From Streptomyces sp. DvalAA-14 (lineage in GTDB: Bacteria > Actinomycetota > Actinomycetes > Streptomycetales > Streptomycetaceae), in contig NZ_FMCH01000133.1 of NCBI RefSeq assembly GCF_900091855.1, forward strand, positions 1 to 42,050: a DNA stretch of 42,050 nt, written 5' to 3'. Positions 25,199 through 32,785 of the stretch are shown in pieces. The notes under the pieces are model-generated. The model was given only the letters and a program-made list of their open reading frames with translations. It had not been told where the DNA came from and did not search any database. Position 1 is the first letter of the stretch, and each line of letters opens with the position of its first letter. A program made the position numbers and the translations under genes.

Positions 25199-25870
25199 GT
25201 GAAGCCTGTCGCTGCGAAGAAGCCCGCCGGGGTGGCGGTGACCCTGGGGGCCCTGGTCGCGTTGGTGTTCGCCGCCGGGACGGTGAACGGGGCCGTGGCC
25301 GTGGCGGACACCAATCCGCCGCCGAGTGCCGGGGACAGCGCGCCGGCCGCGCCCGTGCAGATCGACCCGACCTCGCCGGGGCTGAAGCTGCCGGAGGGGG
25401 CCACGCTGGCGCCGCCGAAGGTGCTGGACATCGTGTCGGTGACCGACGAGAGCTCGGTGGCGGCCAGCCAGCCGCAGCAGCGGCAGGAGACGTCGAACGC
25501 GACGGTGACCTACGCGCTCCAGGCCGAGGTGCTGTTCGCGAAGGACAGCTCGAAGCTGGCGCCGGCCGCGAGCGGGCGGATCCGGGCCATCGCGAGCGAC
25601 ATCAAGGCGCGACACGTCTCTTCACCTATCCGTGTTTTCGGCTTCACCGACAACCTGGGCAGCAGCGAGCACGGCGACGTGCTCTCCAAGGCGCGGGCCG
25701 ACGCCGTTTACCAAATTCTGGCAACAGAGCTGGACACGCTCGGTGATGCCGCCCATACCTTCCAGGTACGGGGCTACGGCGAGGACTACCCGATTGCCGA
25801 CAATTCGACCGAAAGCGGTCGGCAGCAGAATCGAAGAGTCGAGATCACTTTCACGCCACCTGCCGCGTAA
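25199..25870 (+). CDS. OmpA-family peptidoglycan-binding protein
   Basis: 223 residues. N-terminal signal/anchor helix (AVTLGALVALVFAAGTV region), Pro-rich spacer, and a C-terminal OmpA-like domain from about 105: ALQAEVLFAKDSSKLAP, FGFTDNLGSSEHGDVLSKARADAV, GYGEDYPIADN and ESGRQQNRRVEITF, including the Asp and Arg that bind diaminopimelate in OmpA domains. In a monoderm such a protein can anchor the Flp machine to the wall in place of a secretin. GTG start 25199, 8 bp after the lipoprotein stop, GGAGGGG upstream. Followed by a rho-independent terminator closing the tad operon. Local GC content is lower than in neighbouring genes. Confidence 0.92.
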   Translation: MKPVAAKKPAGVAVTLGALVALVFAAGTVNGAVAVADTNPPPSAGDSAPAAPVQIDPTSPGLKLPEGATLAPPKVLDIVSVTDESSVAASQPQQRQETSNATVTYALQAEVLFAKDSSKLAPAASGRIRAIASDIKARHVSSPIRVFGFTDNLGSSEHGDVLSKARADAVYQILATELDTLGDAAHTFQVRGYGEDYPIADNSTESGRQQNRRVEITFTPPAA

Positions 25871-25916
25871 CGTGCTGAGCGAGCGCTCGGACGCGGTACG
25901 GTGTAACTCCCCCCCT

Positions 25917-25963
25917 CGGGCCGGTTCGCTCTCCCCCCCTGCGAGCCGGCCCGTTTTTCTTTT
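25917..25963 (+). terminator. Rho-independent terminator of the tad locus
   Basis: 13-bp stem with one G-U pair (25917-25929 with 25941-25953), 11-nt loop, followed by TTTTTCTTTT (25954-25963). A true U-tract is uncommon in this genome type and marks a clear operon end. Confidence 0.9.
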
Positions 25964-26052
25964 CCCGCCCGCGCTCCCCGTCCGCACGCCAAGCGGGCGC
26001 CTCTCGCACGCCGGTCAGCGAACCCGGCCCCGGTGCGTCGTAGATTGCCCGC

Positions 26053-26607
26053 ATGCGGAAGACATGGCTGCTGAGCGGGGTGTCCGCGCTGGTGGCGGGG
26101 GCTGTCGGGGGGGTGCTCGGTCGGATCGGGGGGCGCCGGAGGGCTGGCGCTATCTCCGCGCGGCCGAGGTGTCCGTGGCGCACCCGAAGAGCTGGCGGGA
26201 GACGGGCAGCGGAGCCGTCCTGCGCGACCGCAGCGGCCGGACGAACGCCGTGCTCACCGTGCAGGCGGCAGGTGGCCCGGCAGCCGGACCGGCAGCCGGA
26301 CCGCCGGGCGGTCACCCGCCTGATCACCCGGGTGGCGCAGCGGGCCCCCCGGCCGGTGTCCCCCGCCGTCCCCGCCGACGCCCGCAAGGACACGCTGACC
26401 TTGGACGGCCACCGCGCCCGGGTCTTCAACTACGCCCGCCCGGCCCCCGACGGGCGGCCGGCCGCCTACGTCGAGGTGCACGTCACCGGCCGTGACGGAC
26501 GCCCGCTGCTGGTCCGGGCCTGGTCGGTGGACGGTACGAGCCGCGACCTGACGCTGCTGCCGGAGATCGTCAACAGCATCGAGTTCACGACCGGGCGCCT
26601 GCCGTAG
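26053..26607 (+). CDS. Putative secreted/membrane protein, internally frameshifted
   Basis: 184-codon ORF whose middle appears to be read in the wrong frame. Residues 1-20 (MRKTWLLSGVSALVAGAVGG) form a signal/anchor helix. The C-terminal half (LITRVAQRAPRPVSPAV ... LLPEIVNSIEFTTGRLP) is protein-like. Between about 26114 and 26300 the ORF frame is Arg/Cys/Pro-rich like a shadow, while the frame one base earlier reads GAPEGWRYLRAAEVSVAHP and SGRTNAVLTVQAAG. A one-base loss near the 7-G run at 26107-26113 and a one-base gain near 26305 would explain this. The repaired protein would be an exported protein of about 185 residues, function unknown. Its end overlaps the convergent DUF192 gene. Confidence 0.6.
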   Translation: MRKTWLLSGVSALVAGAVGGVLGRIGGRRRAGAISARPRCPWRTRRAGGRRAAEPSCATAAAGRTPCSPCRRQVARQPDRQPDRRAVTRLITRVAQRAPRPVSPAVPADARKDTLTLDGHRARVFNYARPAPDGRPAAYVEVHVTGRDGRPLLVRAWSVDGTSRDLTLLPEIVNSIEFTTGRLP

Positions 26608-26978
26608 GGCCGCCCCCGGCCGCGGGCCCGGTCACCGCCTCCAGCACCGCGCCGCGGCGCACCCCCCCACGCCGCCATGGCGCCCGCCTCCGCCTCCAGG
26701 ACGTGGCGGGCCCGCAGCCGCGGGCGGCCGACGCGGCCCGGCGGCATCGTGCGGACCGCCAGCACCCGCAGCCGCCGGTCCAGGTAGGCGACGTCGATGG
26801 CGAACCGCATCCGTACGGTGTGCACGCTGGCCGCCGGGGTCAACAGCAGCGCGCCCTCGATCCCGTCGAGTCCGAGCAGTCCCCGGGTCCGGGCGCGGTA
26901 GGACGCCGCGATCCGCAGCGGCACCTCCGCGCCGGGCGCGCGCAGCGTCCCGTCCCCGTCCTGCCAGCGTCGGCGCAT
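26466..26978 (-). CDS. DUF192 protein with frameshifted C-terminus
   Basis: Small DUF192 domain: RIAASYRARTRGLLGLDGIE, LLTPAASVHTVRMRFAIDVAYLD and ARHVLEAEAGAMAAWG are the family signatures; cellular role unknown, though it is often found next to tad/prepilin peptidase genes. After AMAAWG the open frame becomes Arg/Gly-rich. Removing one base from the 7-C run at 26662-26668 gives VRRGAVLEAVTGPAAGG and a stop at 26585, the expected length (about 131 aa), and greatly shortens the overlap with the convergent gene. The annotated end at 26466 is thus probably wrong. ATG 26978 has GGGAGG upstream. Confidence 0.8.
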   Translation of the reverse strand: MRRRWQDGDGTLRAPGAEVPLRIAASYRARTRGLLGLDGIEGALLLTPAASVHTVRMRFAIDVAYLDRRLRVLAVRTMPPGRVGRPRLRARHVLEAEAGAMAAWGGAPRRGAGGGDRARGRGRPYGRRPVVNSMLLTISGSSVRSRLVPSTDQARTSSGRPSRPVTCTST

Positions 26979-27060
26979 GACATCCCTCCCACCTGCGGGC
27001 CCGTCAGCAGGGGCGGCAAGCGCCCCCCGTACCGCCCGCGTCCGCGTGTACGGTCGGCCG

Positions 27061-27774
27061 GTGCATGTCTATCTGATCGCGCTGGCCGCCGTCTGGGGAA
27101 CAGCCGCCGGACTGCTGGCGCCGCGGACCGCGTACCGGCTGGCGGTGCCGGCCGAGGAGCCCTGGGCCGCCGCCTGCCCGTCGGGGCACCCGGTGCGCGG
27201 CTGGCTCGGGCCGGCCCGCTGCCGGGTCCCGGACTGCCCGTCCGGCCGGTACGGCCTGGGTTACGGCGCGGCGGCCGGCAGCGCGGCGGTGTGCGGCTGG
27301 CTGGCGCTGACCACCGGGCCGCACCCGGAGCTGGCGGTCTGGCTGTTGCTGGTGCCGGTCGGGCTGGTGCTGGCCCGGGTGGACCTGCTGGTCTTCCGGC
27401 TGCCCGACGTGCTGACGCTGCCCGCGCTGGGCGGTACGGCGGCGCTCCTGGGGGTGGCCGCGCTGCTGCCGTCCCACCAGGGGTCCTGGCTGCGGGCGCT
27501 GTGCGCGGCGGCGGCGGTGGGGGTCGTCTACCTCGTGCTGTTCCTCATCAACCCGGCCGGCATGGGCTTCGGCGACGTCAAACTCGCGCCCACGGTCGGG
27601 CTGGCCCTGGGCTGGTACGGCTGGCCGACCGTCTTCACCGGTACGTTCGCCGGTTTCGCGCTGGGCGCCCTGACCGGCCTGGTCCTCATCGCCGCCCGCC
27701 GCGCCAACCGCAGGACGCCGATCCCGTTCGGCCCCTTCATGCTGCTGGGCGCCCTCGCGGGCGTCCTGTACTGA
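27061..27774 (+). CDS. A24 family prepilin peptidase
   Basis: 237-residue polytopic aspartyl peptidase that should process Flp and the TadE-type pseudopilins encoded just upstream. Catalytic aspartates: Asp108 in LARVDLLVFRLPDVLTLP and Asp172 in GMGFGDVKLAP (the GxGD motif). About six to seven TM helices. The region 39-59 keeps three Cys (CPSGHP ... CRVPDC), a remnant of the zinc-binding loop of larger prepilin peptidases; the N-methylase domain appears reduced. GTG at 27061 is the best start since the preceding stretch lacks hydrophobicity; the frame opens earlier at 26977. Divergent from DUF192. Confidence 0.9.
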   Translation: MHVYLIALAAVWGTAAGLLAPRTAYRLAVPAEEPWAAACPSGHPVRGWLGPARCRVPDCPSGRYGLGYGAAAGSAAVCGWLALTTGPHPELAVWLLLVPVGLVLARVDLLVFRLPDVLTLPALGGTAALLGVAALLPSHQGSWLRALCAAAAVGVVYLVLFLINPAGMGFGDVKLAPTVGLALGWYGWPTVFTGTFAGFALGALTGLVLIAARRANRRTPIPFGPFMLLGALAGVLY

Positions 27775-27812
27775 GCCCCGCCCCCGGTCCTAAAAACGGG
27801 GCACCGCGCCGG

Positions 27813-28856
27813 CTACGACTCGCTGCTCACCGACCAGAGGTTGACCCCGGCCGGCTCCACCGCGTGCTCGTCGATCGCCGCCAGCTCCTGCGCCGTGAGC
27901 GGCGCCGCGCCGACCGCGGCCACGTTGGCCTCCAGCTGCGCGACCGAGGACGCGCCGATGAGGGCCGAGGTGACCCGCGGGTCGCGCAGCACCCAGCTCA
28001 GGGCCAGCTGCGCCAGCGACTGGCCGCGGGCTGCGGCGATGTCGTTGAGCGCCCGCAGCCGGGCGACGGTCTCGTCGTTGACCAGCGCCGGGTTGAGGGA
28101 CTTGCCCTGGGCGGCCCGGGAGTCCTCCGGGATACCGCCGAGGTAGCGGTCGGTGAGCAGGCCCTGGGCGAGCGGCACGAAGCCGATGCAGCCCATGCCC
28201 TCCTCCTCCAGGACGTCCAGCAGGCCCTCGTCCTCGATCCAGCGGTTGATCATGGAGTAGGACGGCTGGTGGATCAGCGCCGGCACGCCGAGCTCGCGCA
28301 GGATGCGCGCGGCCTCGCGGGTGCGGTCCGGGCCGTAGGAGGATATGCCGACGTACAGCGCCTTGCCCTGCTGCACCGCGGTGGCCAGCGCGCCCATCGT
28401 CTCTTCGAGCGGGGTGTCCGGGTCGAAGCGGTGGGAGTAGAAGATGTCGACGTAGTCCAGGCCGGTCCGGGACAGCGACTGGTCGAGCGAGGCCAGCAGG
28501 TACTTGCGGGAGCCCCACTCGCCGTACGGGCCGGGCCACATGTCGTAGCCCGCCTTGGAGGAGATCACCAGCTCGTCCCGGTAGGGACGGAAGTCCTGGG
28601 CGAACAGGGTGCCGAAATTGGCCTCGGCGGCGCCGTAGGGCGGGCCGTAGTTGTTGGCCAGGTCGAAGTGCGTGATGCCCAGGTCGAAGGCGCGGCGCAG
28701 GATCGCCCGCTGGGAGTCCAGCGTGCGGTCGTCGCCGAAGTTGTGCCACAGGCCCAGCGACACGGCCGGGAGCTTGAGCCCGCTGCGGCCGGTGCGGCGG
28801 TACTCCATCGAGTCGTAGCGCTCGTCGGAGGCGCGGTAAAGGTTTCGGATATCCAC
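27813..28856 (-). CDS. Aldo/keto reductase, YghZ/MgrA-type
   Basis: 347-residue NADPH-dependent aldo/keto reductase with the extended N-terminus MEYRRTGRSGLKLPAVSLGLW and the pattern of L-glyceraldehyde-3-phosphate reductases (AKR14), which also detoxify methylglyoxal. Catalytic tetrad visible: Asp and Tyr in FDLANNYGPPYG, Lys in VISSKAGYDMWPGPYGEW, His in YSHRFDPDTPLEETM. NADPH-binding C-terminal region ALIGASSVAQLEANV. Start ATG 28856. Monocistronic, convergent to the prepilin peptidase and divergent from the prenyl transferase. Confidence 0.93.
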   Translation of the reverse strand: MDIRNLYRASDERYDSMEYRRTGRSGLKLPAVSLGLWHNFGDDRTLDSQRAILRRAFDLGITHFDLANNYGPPYGAAEANFGTLFAQDFRPYRDELVISSKAGYDMWPGPYGEWGSRKYLLASLDQSLSRTGLDYVDIFYSHRFDPDTPLEETMGALATAVQQGKALYVGISSYGPDRTREAARILRELGVPALIHQPSYSMINRWIEDEGLLDVLEEEGMGCIGFVPLAQGLLTDRYLGGIPEDSRAAQGKSLNPALVNDETVARLRALNDIAAARGQSLAQLALSWVLRDPRVTSALIGASSVAQLEANVAAVGAAPLTAQELAAIDEHAVEPAGVNLWSVSSES

Positions 28857-29120
28857 GGACCTTGCTTATCACGCGCGGTTGAACCGCTTACTACCCGCTA
28901 CCGCCGCGCCCGCCACCCCCTCCGCGCACCCCCGCCGGCTCGGCTCCGCGGCGCTCCCGGCGCGGCCGGCGCCCGGCCCCGATCCCGTGCCGGAGCGTGC
29001 CCGGACCGTCACCCCACCAGCCTCTTCGTCCTCGTGGGCCGCCGACCCGGTTCGTCCGTACGGCACTTCGCGCAGTAGTGTGGCCGCCGGGCGTCGGAGT
29101 GCAGGAGGGGCTGGTACGCG

Positions 29121-29882
29121 ATGACATTGCGCGACCTGGTGTACGGGCTGTACTCCCGCCGAGTGGAACGCCGGCTCGACGTCTCGCAGGGCCCCAAGCA
29201 CATCGGTGTGATCCTGGACGGCAACCGCCGGTGGGCCAAGGCGGCCGGCGGCACCACCGAGGAGGGCCACCGGGCCGGGGCGGACAAGATCGCCGAGATG
29301 CTGGGCTGGTGCGAGGAGACCGGTGTCGAGGTGGTCACCTTGTGGCTGCTGTCCACCGACAATCTGGACCGGCCGGCCGAGGAGCTCGTCCCGCTGCTGG
29401 GCATCATCGAGGACGCCGTCACCGATCTGGCCGCCAACGGCCGCTGGCGGGTCCACCACGTCGGCACCATGGATCTGCTGCCCGCGCACACCCAGTCCGT
29501 GCTCAAGGAGGCCGAACAGGCCACCGACGGCACCACCGGCATCCTGGTGAACGTGGCGGTGGGCTACGGCGGCCGCCAGGAGATCGCCGACGCGGTGCGG
29601 TCGCTGCTGCACGAGCACGCCGGGCGCGGCACCACCATCGAGAACCTCGCCGAGATCCTCGACGTCGAACACATCGCCGAGCACCTCTACACGCGCGGCC
29701 AGCCGGATCCCGACCTGGTGATCCGCACCTCCGGGGAGCAGCGGCTGTCCGGCTTCATGCTGTGGCAGAGCGCCCATTCGGAGTACTACTTCTGCGAGGT
29801 CTTCTGGCCCGCGTTCCGCAAGGTCGACTTCCTGCGGGCCCTGCGGGACTACGCGGCCCGGCACCGCCGCTACGGATCGTAG
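29121..29882 (+). CDS. uppS: Cis-isoprenyl diphosphate synthase (UppS family)
   Basis: 253-residue Z-prenyltransferase condensing isopentenyl diphosphate onto an allylic diphosphate. Catalytic loop HIGVILDGNRRWAK with the essential Asp, LWLLSTDNLDRP, VAVGYGGRQEIADA, DLVIRTSGEQRLSGFMLWQ and YFCEVFWPAF are all conserved. The N-terminus resembles the short-chain (Z,E-FPP synthase, Rv1086-like) actinobacterial paralogue rather than the essential C55 synthase; streptomycetes usually carry two copies, so chain length is uncertain. ATG 29121 has AGGAGGGG upstream with slightly long spacing. Confidence 0.93.
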   Translation: MTLRDLVYGLYSRRVERRLDVSQGPKHIGVILDGNRRWAKAAGGTTEEGHRAGADKIAEMLGWCEETGVEVVTLWLLSTDNLDRPAEELVPLLGIIEDAVTDLAANGRWRVHHVGTMDLLPAHTQSVLKEAEQATDGTTGILVNVAVGYGGRQEIADAVRSLLHEHAGRGTTIENLAEILDVEHIAEHLYTRGQPDPDLVIRTSGEQRLSGFMLWQSAHSEYYFCEVFWPAFRKVDFLRALRDYAARHRRYGS

Positions 29883-30015
29883 TCGCCCGCCGTCGCCCAG
29901 CTACGGACAAAAAGGGCTAGTGGGTAGCCTGCCTGCGGAGTTACCGTTCTCAGGAGTTCGCCGAAGTACGGATGAGCGGCCGATGGACGGCCGGTGACCG
30001 TCGGACGACTGTCAT

Positions 30016-30150
30016 ATGCATTCGCATGGGCGTGGGCTTTCCAGGGCATATCACTGGCAGACCGGCATCCGGACCTTGGCTGTCGGACCGCAGACTCACC
30101 TCTCCCGAGGGGGTTCGTCCACACGTGGTGACCAGCAAGAATCGCCGTGA
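30016..30150 (+). CDS. Candidate 44-aa leader ORF overlapping phoH start
   Basis: ATG at 30016 opens a 44-codon frame that passes the phoH GTG in another frame and stops 26 nt inside it. Peptide begins [16 protein letters not shown]. In mycobacteria PhoH2 is paired with an upstream overlapping small gene (phoAT), so this position is suggestive. No clear ribosome-binding site and no recognisable similarity, hence tentative. Confidence 0.3.
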   Translation: MHSHGRGLSRAYHWQTGIRTLAVGPQTHLSRGGSSTRGDQQESP

Positions 30151-31444
30151 TCACGACCGGCGCACGTACGTACTCGACACCAGCGTGCTGCTGGCCGACC
30201 CCAACGCCCTGACCCGCTTCGACGAGCACGAGGTCGTGCTGCCCGTCGTCGTGGTGACGGAGTTGGAGGCCAAGCGCCACCACCCGGAGCTCGGCTACTT
30301 CGCCCGGCAGGCCCTGCGCCTGCTGGACGAGTTCCGGATCCGGTACGGCCGGCTCGACGCACCGATTCCGATCGGTGACATCGGCGGCACGCTCCGTGTC
30401 GAGCTCAACCACTCGGACCCCGGGGTACTCCCCGCGGGATTCCGGCTCGGTGACAACGACTCGCGCATCCTGGCGGTCGCCCGCAATCTGCAGGCCGAGG
30501 GGTACGACGTCACCGTCGTCTCCAAGGACCTGCCGCTGCGGGTGAAAGCGTCCTCGGTCGGCCTGCTGGCCGAGGAGTACCGGGCTGAGCTGGCGATCAC
30601 CTCGGGCTGGACCGGAATGGAGGAGTTGCTGGTCTCGGCGGAGGACGTGGACGCGCTCTTCGCTCAGGAAACGATCACCCTGCCCGAGGCGGCGGCGCTC
30701 CCGGTGCACACCGGGCTGGTGCTGCAGTCCGACCGGGGCAAGGCGCTGGGGCGGGTCACGGCCGAGGGCCAGGTCCGGCTGGTGCGCGGCGACCGGGAGG
30801 CGTTCGGCATCCACGGCCGCAGCGCGGAGCAGCGCATCGCGCTGGATCTGCTGCTGGACCCGGAGGTCGGCATCGTCTCGATGGGCGGCCGGGCCGGCAC
30901 CGGCAAGTCCGCGCTGGCCCTGTGCGCGGGCCTGGAGGCGGTCCTGGAGCGGCGCCAGCACCGCAAGGTGATGGTCTTCCGCCCGCTGTACGCGGTCGGC
31001 GGCCAGGAGCTCGGCTATCTGCCGGGCAGCGAGGCCGAGAAGATGAGCCCCTGGGCCCAGGCGGTCTTCGACACCCTGTCCGCGGTCACCAGCAAGGAAG
31101 TCATCGAGGAGGTCGTGGCCCGCGGCATGCTCGAGGTGCTGCCGCTCACCCACATCAGGGGGCGCTCGCTGCACGACGCCTTCGTGATCGTGGACGAGGC
31201 GCAGTCGCTGGAGCGCAATGTGCTGCTGACCGTCCTGTCCCGGATAGGGGCCGGCTCGCGGGTGGTGCTGACGCACGACGTGGCGCAGCGGGACAACCTC
31301 CGGGTGGGCCGGTACGACGGCGTGGTGGCGGTGGTGGAGAAGCTGAAGGGCCATCCGCTGTTCGCCCATGTGACGCTCAACCGCTCCGAGCGGTCCGCCA
31401 TCGCGGCGCTCGTCACCGAGATGCTGGAGGACGGCGGGGCGTGA
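30125..31444 (+). CDS. phoH: PIN-PhoH family ATPase/RNase (PhoH2-like)
   Basis: 439 residues: N-terminal PIN RNase domain ([15 protein letters not shown] with Asp18; [44 protein letters not shown]) and C-terminal PhoH P-loop ATPase ([15 protein letters not shown] with Lys261; [18 protein letters not shown] Walker [16 protein letters not shown]). In mycobacteria PhoH2 is an ATP-dependent RNA helicase/RNase, part of a toxin-antitoxin pair. GTG 30125 gives the standard actinobacterial N-terminus MVTSKNRR; longer in-frame starts at 29972 and 30026 exist. Followed by a strong terminator. Confidence 0.93.
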   Translation: MVTSKNRRDHDRRTYVLDTSVLLADPNALTRFDEHEVVLPVVVVTELEAKRHHPELGYFARQALRLLDEFRIRYGRLDAPIPIGDIGGTLRVELNHSDPGVLPAGFRLGDNDSRILAVARNLQAEGYDVTVVSKDLPLRVKASSVGLLAEEYRAELAITSGWTGMEELLVSAEDVDALFAQETITLPEAAALPVHTGLVLQSDRGKALGRVTAEGQVRLVRGDREAFGIHGRSAEQRIALDLLLDPEVGIVSMGGRAGTGKSALALCAGLEAVLERRQHRKVMVFRPLYAVGGQELGYLPGSEAEKMSPWAQAVFDTLSAVTSKEVIEEVVARGMLEVLPLTHIRGRSLHDAFVIVDEAQSLERNVLLTVLSRIGAGSRVVLTHDVAQRDNLRVGRYDGVVAVVEKLKGHPLFAHVTLNRSERSAIAALVTEMLEDGGA

Positions 31445-31908
31445 CGGTGCCGAGGCCGGATCCGATCCTGGCATGATCGTTTGATGCGATGCCCGGATTT
31501 GGCTATGAATGATCAGAGTTGAGGCTGCTGCGCCCTCCCCGGAGGGCGCAGCAGCTTAGCGTTTCCGGGCAACAGGCGCGAGCAATTACCTTCGTTCGCA
31601 GCGTGTGAAGTTTGCCACTCAACCGGAAATTGCCGCGCGGCGTCTGCGTACGGCAGGGTGTGAGGCTGTCAGGCCCCGCTTATGGCACTCCTACACCTCT
31701 CGGGGGGTAGGACCAGCAGAACCACACAAATTCACAACGCACGCCATGAGCCGCCCGAGCACCACGCGGACCCCGCAAGGGACTTCGCACCGGGCCAGAA
31801 CCCCCGTGACCGACCGGCCCGTACGGCGGACCGGACCCAAGGGGACAGCGCCAGGGGCACGATTGCGTCCGTGCGGTCACCAAGCGGACGCTTCCGGAAG
31901 GAAACCGT
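31445..31908. other. 464-bp region with terminator and long leader
   Basis: Holds the phoH terminator (31522-31557) and about 350 bp of leader before the SLT transglycosylase gene. Wall-hydrolase genes of streptomycetes often have a c-di-AMP (ydaO) riboswitch here. I searched for the conserved GACAGCTAACCTCG-like core and did not find it. Open frames in the leader lack support. Confidence 0.5.
31522..31557 (+). terminator. phoH terminator
   Basis: Perfect 15-bp stem GCTGCTGCGCCCTCC (31524-31538) with 31541-31555; the two flanking positions also pair (A-U, G-U). 78 bp after the phoH stop. No U-tract beyond TT. Confidence 0.85.
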
Positions 31909-32589
31909 GTGAGCCGGATCTCGGTCCGGGGGCTCGCGGTGGCATCCGCCACCGCCGTCACCACTGTGGGCGCCGTCGTAGGCGTCGCGTCAGGCGCAGA
32001 ACAGGGCAGCACCACCGAGCCCGTCGAAGCAGCCGGGACGACGACGCTCCTTGCTGACATCCCCGATGGGCAGCAAGTACAGCAGGCTTCGTTGACCGAG
32101 CAGATCCAGGCTCAGTCCGACGCCGCCGACGCGACGGCGAGGCAGTACGCCGAGCAGGCGGCCCGCGTGCAAGCGGCCAAGGACGCCTCGGCCAAGAAGA
32201 AGGCCGCGGACAAGGCGGAGGCGCTCGCCAAGGAGAAGAAGGAGCAGGAGGCCAGCCAGGGCGACGTGAACGCGTCCTTCCCGGTGAAGTCGTCCTACTC
32301 GATCGCCGCCGTGCAGGCGATGGCCCGCTCGATCGTGGGCAGCGGCCAGTACGCCTGTTTCTCCAACATCGTCTCCCGCGAGAGTGGTTGGGACTACACC
32401 GCCACCAACGCGTCGTCCGGTGCCTACGGACTGGTGCAGTCCAACCCGGGCTCGAAGATGGCCTCGGTCGCCTCCGACTGGCGGACCAATCCGGCCACGC
32501 AGATAAAGTGGGGCCTGAACTACATGAACAGCCGCTACGGAAGTCCGTGCGGCGCCTGGGAGTTCTGGCAGGGGCACAGCTACTACTGA
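31909..32589 (+). CDS. Secreted SLT-domain transglycosylase
   Basis: 226-residue exported lytic transglycosylase-like protein. Signal peptide about 1-30 (LAVASATAVTTVGAVVGVASGA), then an Ala/Lys/Glu-rich coiled coil (about 60-118: QAARVQ through KEKKEQEASQGD), then a compact SLT domain: YACFSNIVSRESGWDYTATN with catalytic Glu158, SSGAYGLVQSNPG, and C-terminal YGSPCGAWEFWQGHSYY. Two Cys (YACF and SPCG) likely form a disulfide. It should cleave peptidoglycan glycan strands during growth or germination. GTG 31909 with GGAAGGA about 7 nt upstream. Flanked by terminators on both sides: single-gene unit. Confidence 0.92.
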   Translation: MSRISVRGLAVASATAVTTVGAVVGVASGAEQGSTTEPVEAAGTTTLLADIPDGQQVQQASLTEQIQAQSDAADATARQYAEQAARVQAAKDASAKKKAADKAEALAKEKKEQEASQGDVNASFPVKSSYSIAAVQAMARSIVGSGQYACFSNIVSRESGWDYTATNASSGAYGLVQSNPGSKMASVASDWRTNPATQIKWGLNYMNSRYGSPCGAWEFWQGHSYY

Positions 32590-32623
32590 GCCGCCCGGCC
32601 GCTCCCTCCGAGTGGGGCCGCGA

Positions 32624-32645
32624 GCACGCCGGTTCGCCGGCGTGC
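32624..32645 (+). terminator. Terminator after SLT gene
   Basis: GCACGCCGG-TTCG-CCGGCGTGC: perfect 9-bp stem with a UUCG tetraloop, 35 bp after the stop. Confidence 0.8.
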
Positions 32646-32785
32646 CGTGACCCGCGGTCGTCCGACGGCCCCGACTCCCGCTGAACCGGGCAACCCTGAG
32701 CCCGGGTAACGTCGTCTCCACAGCAGGGTCACAGTCGGCCGGCGGTGCCGGGGGACGGCGGCCGGAGGGGTCAGGGGGATGCGGG

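Noticed and set aside
31558-31908. Possible c-di-AMP (ydaO) riboswitch
   Set aside because: The conserved GACAGCTAACCTCG-like segment and its flanking pairing partners were not found.
31682-31912. 76-codon ORF ending at the SLT gene start
   Set aside because: Stop overlaps the start of the SLT gene, but there is no ribosome-binding site and the sequence is His/Arg-rich; likely chance.
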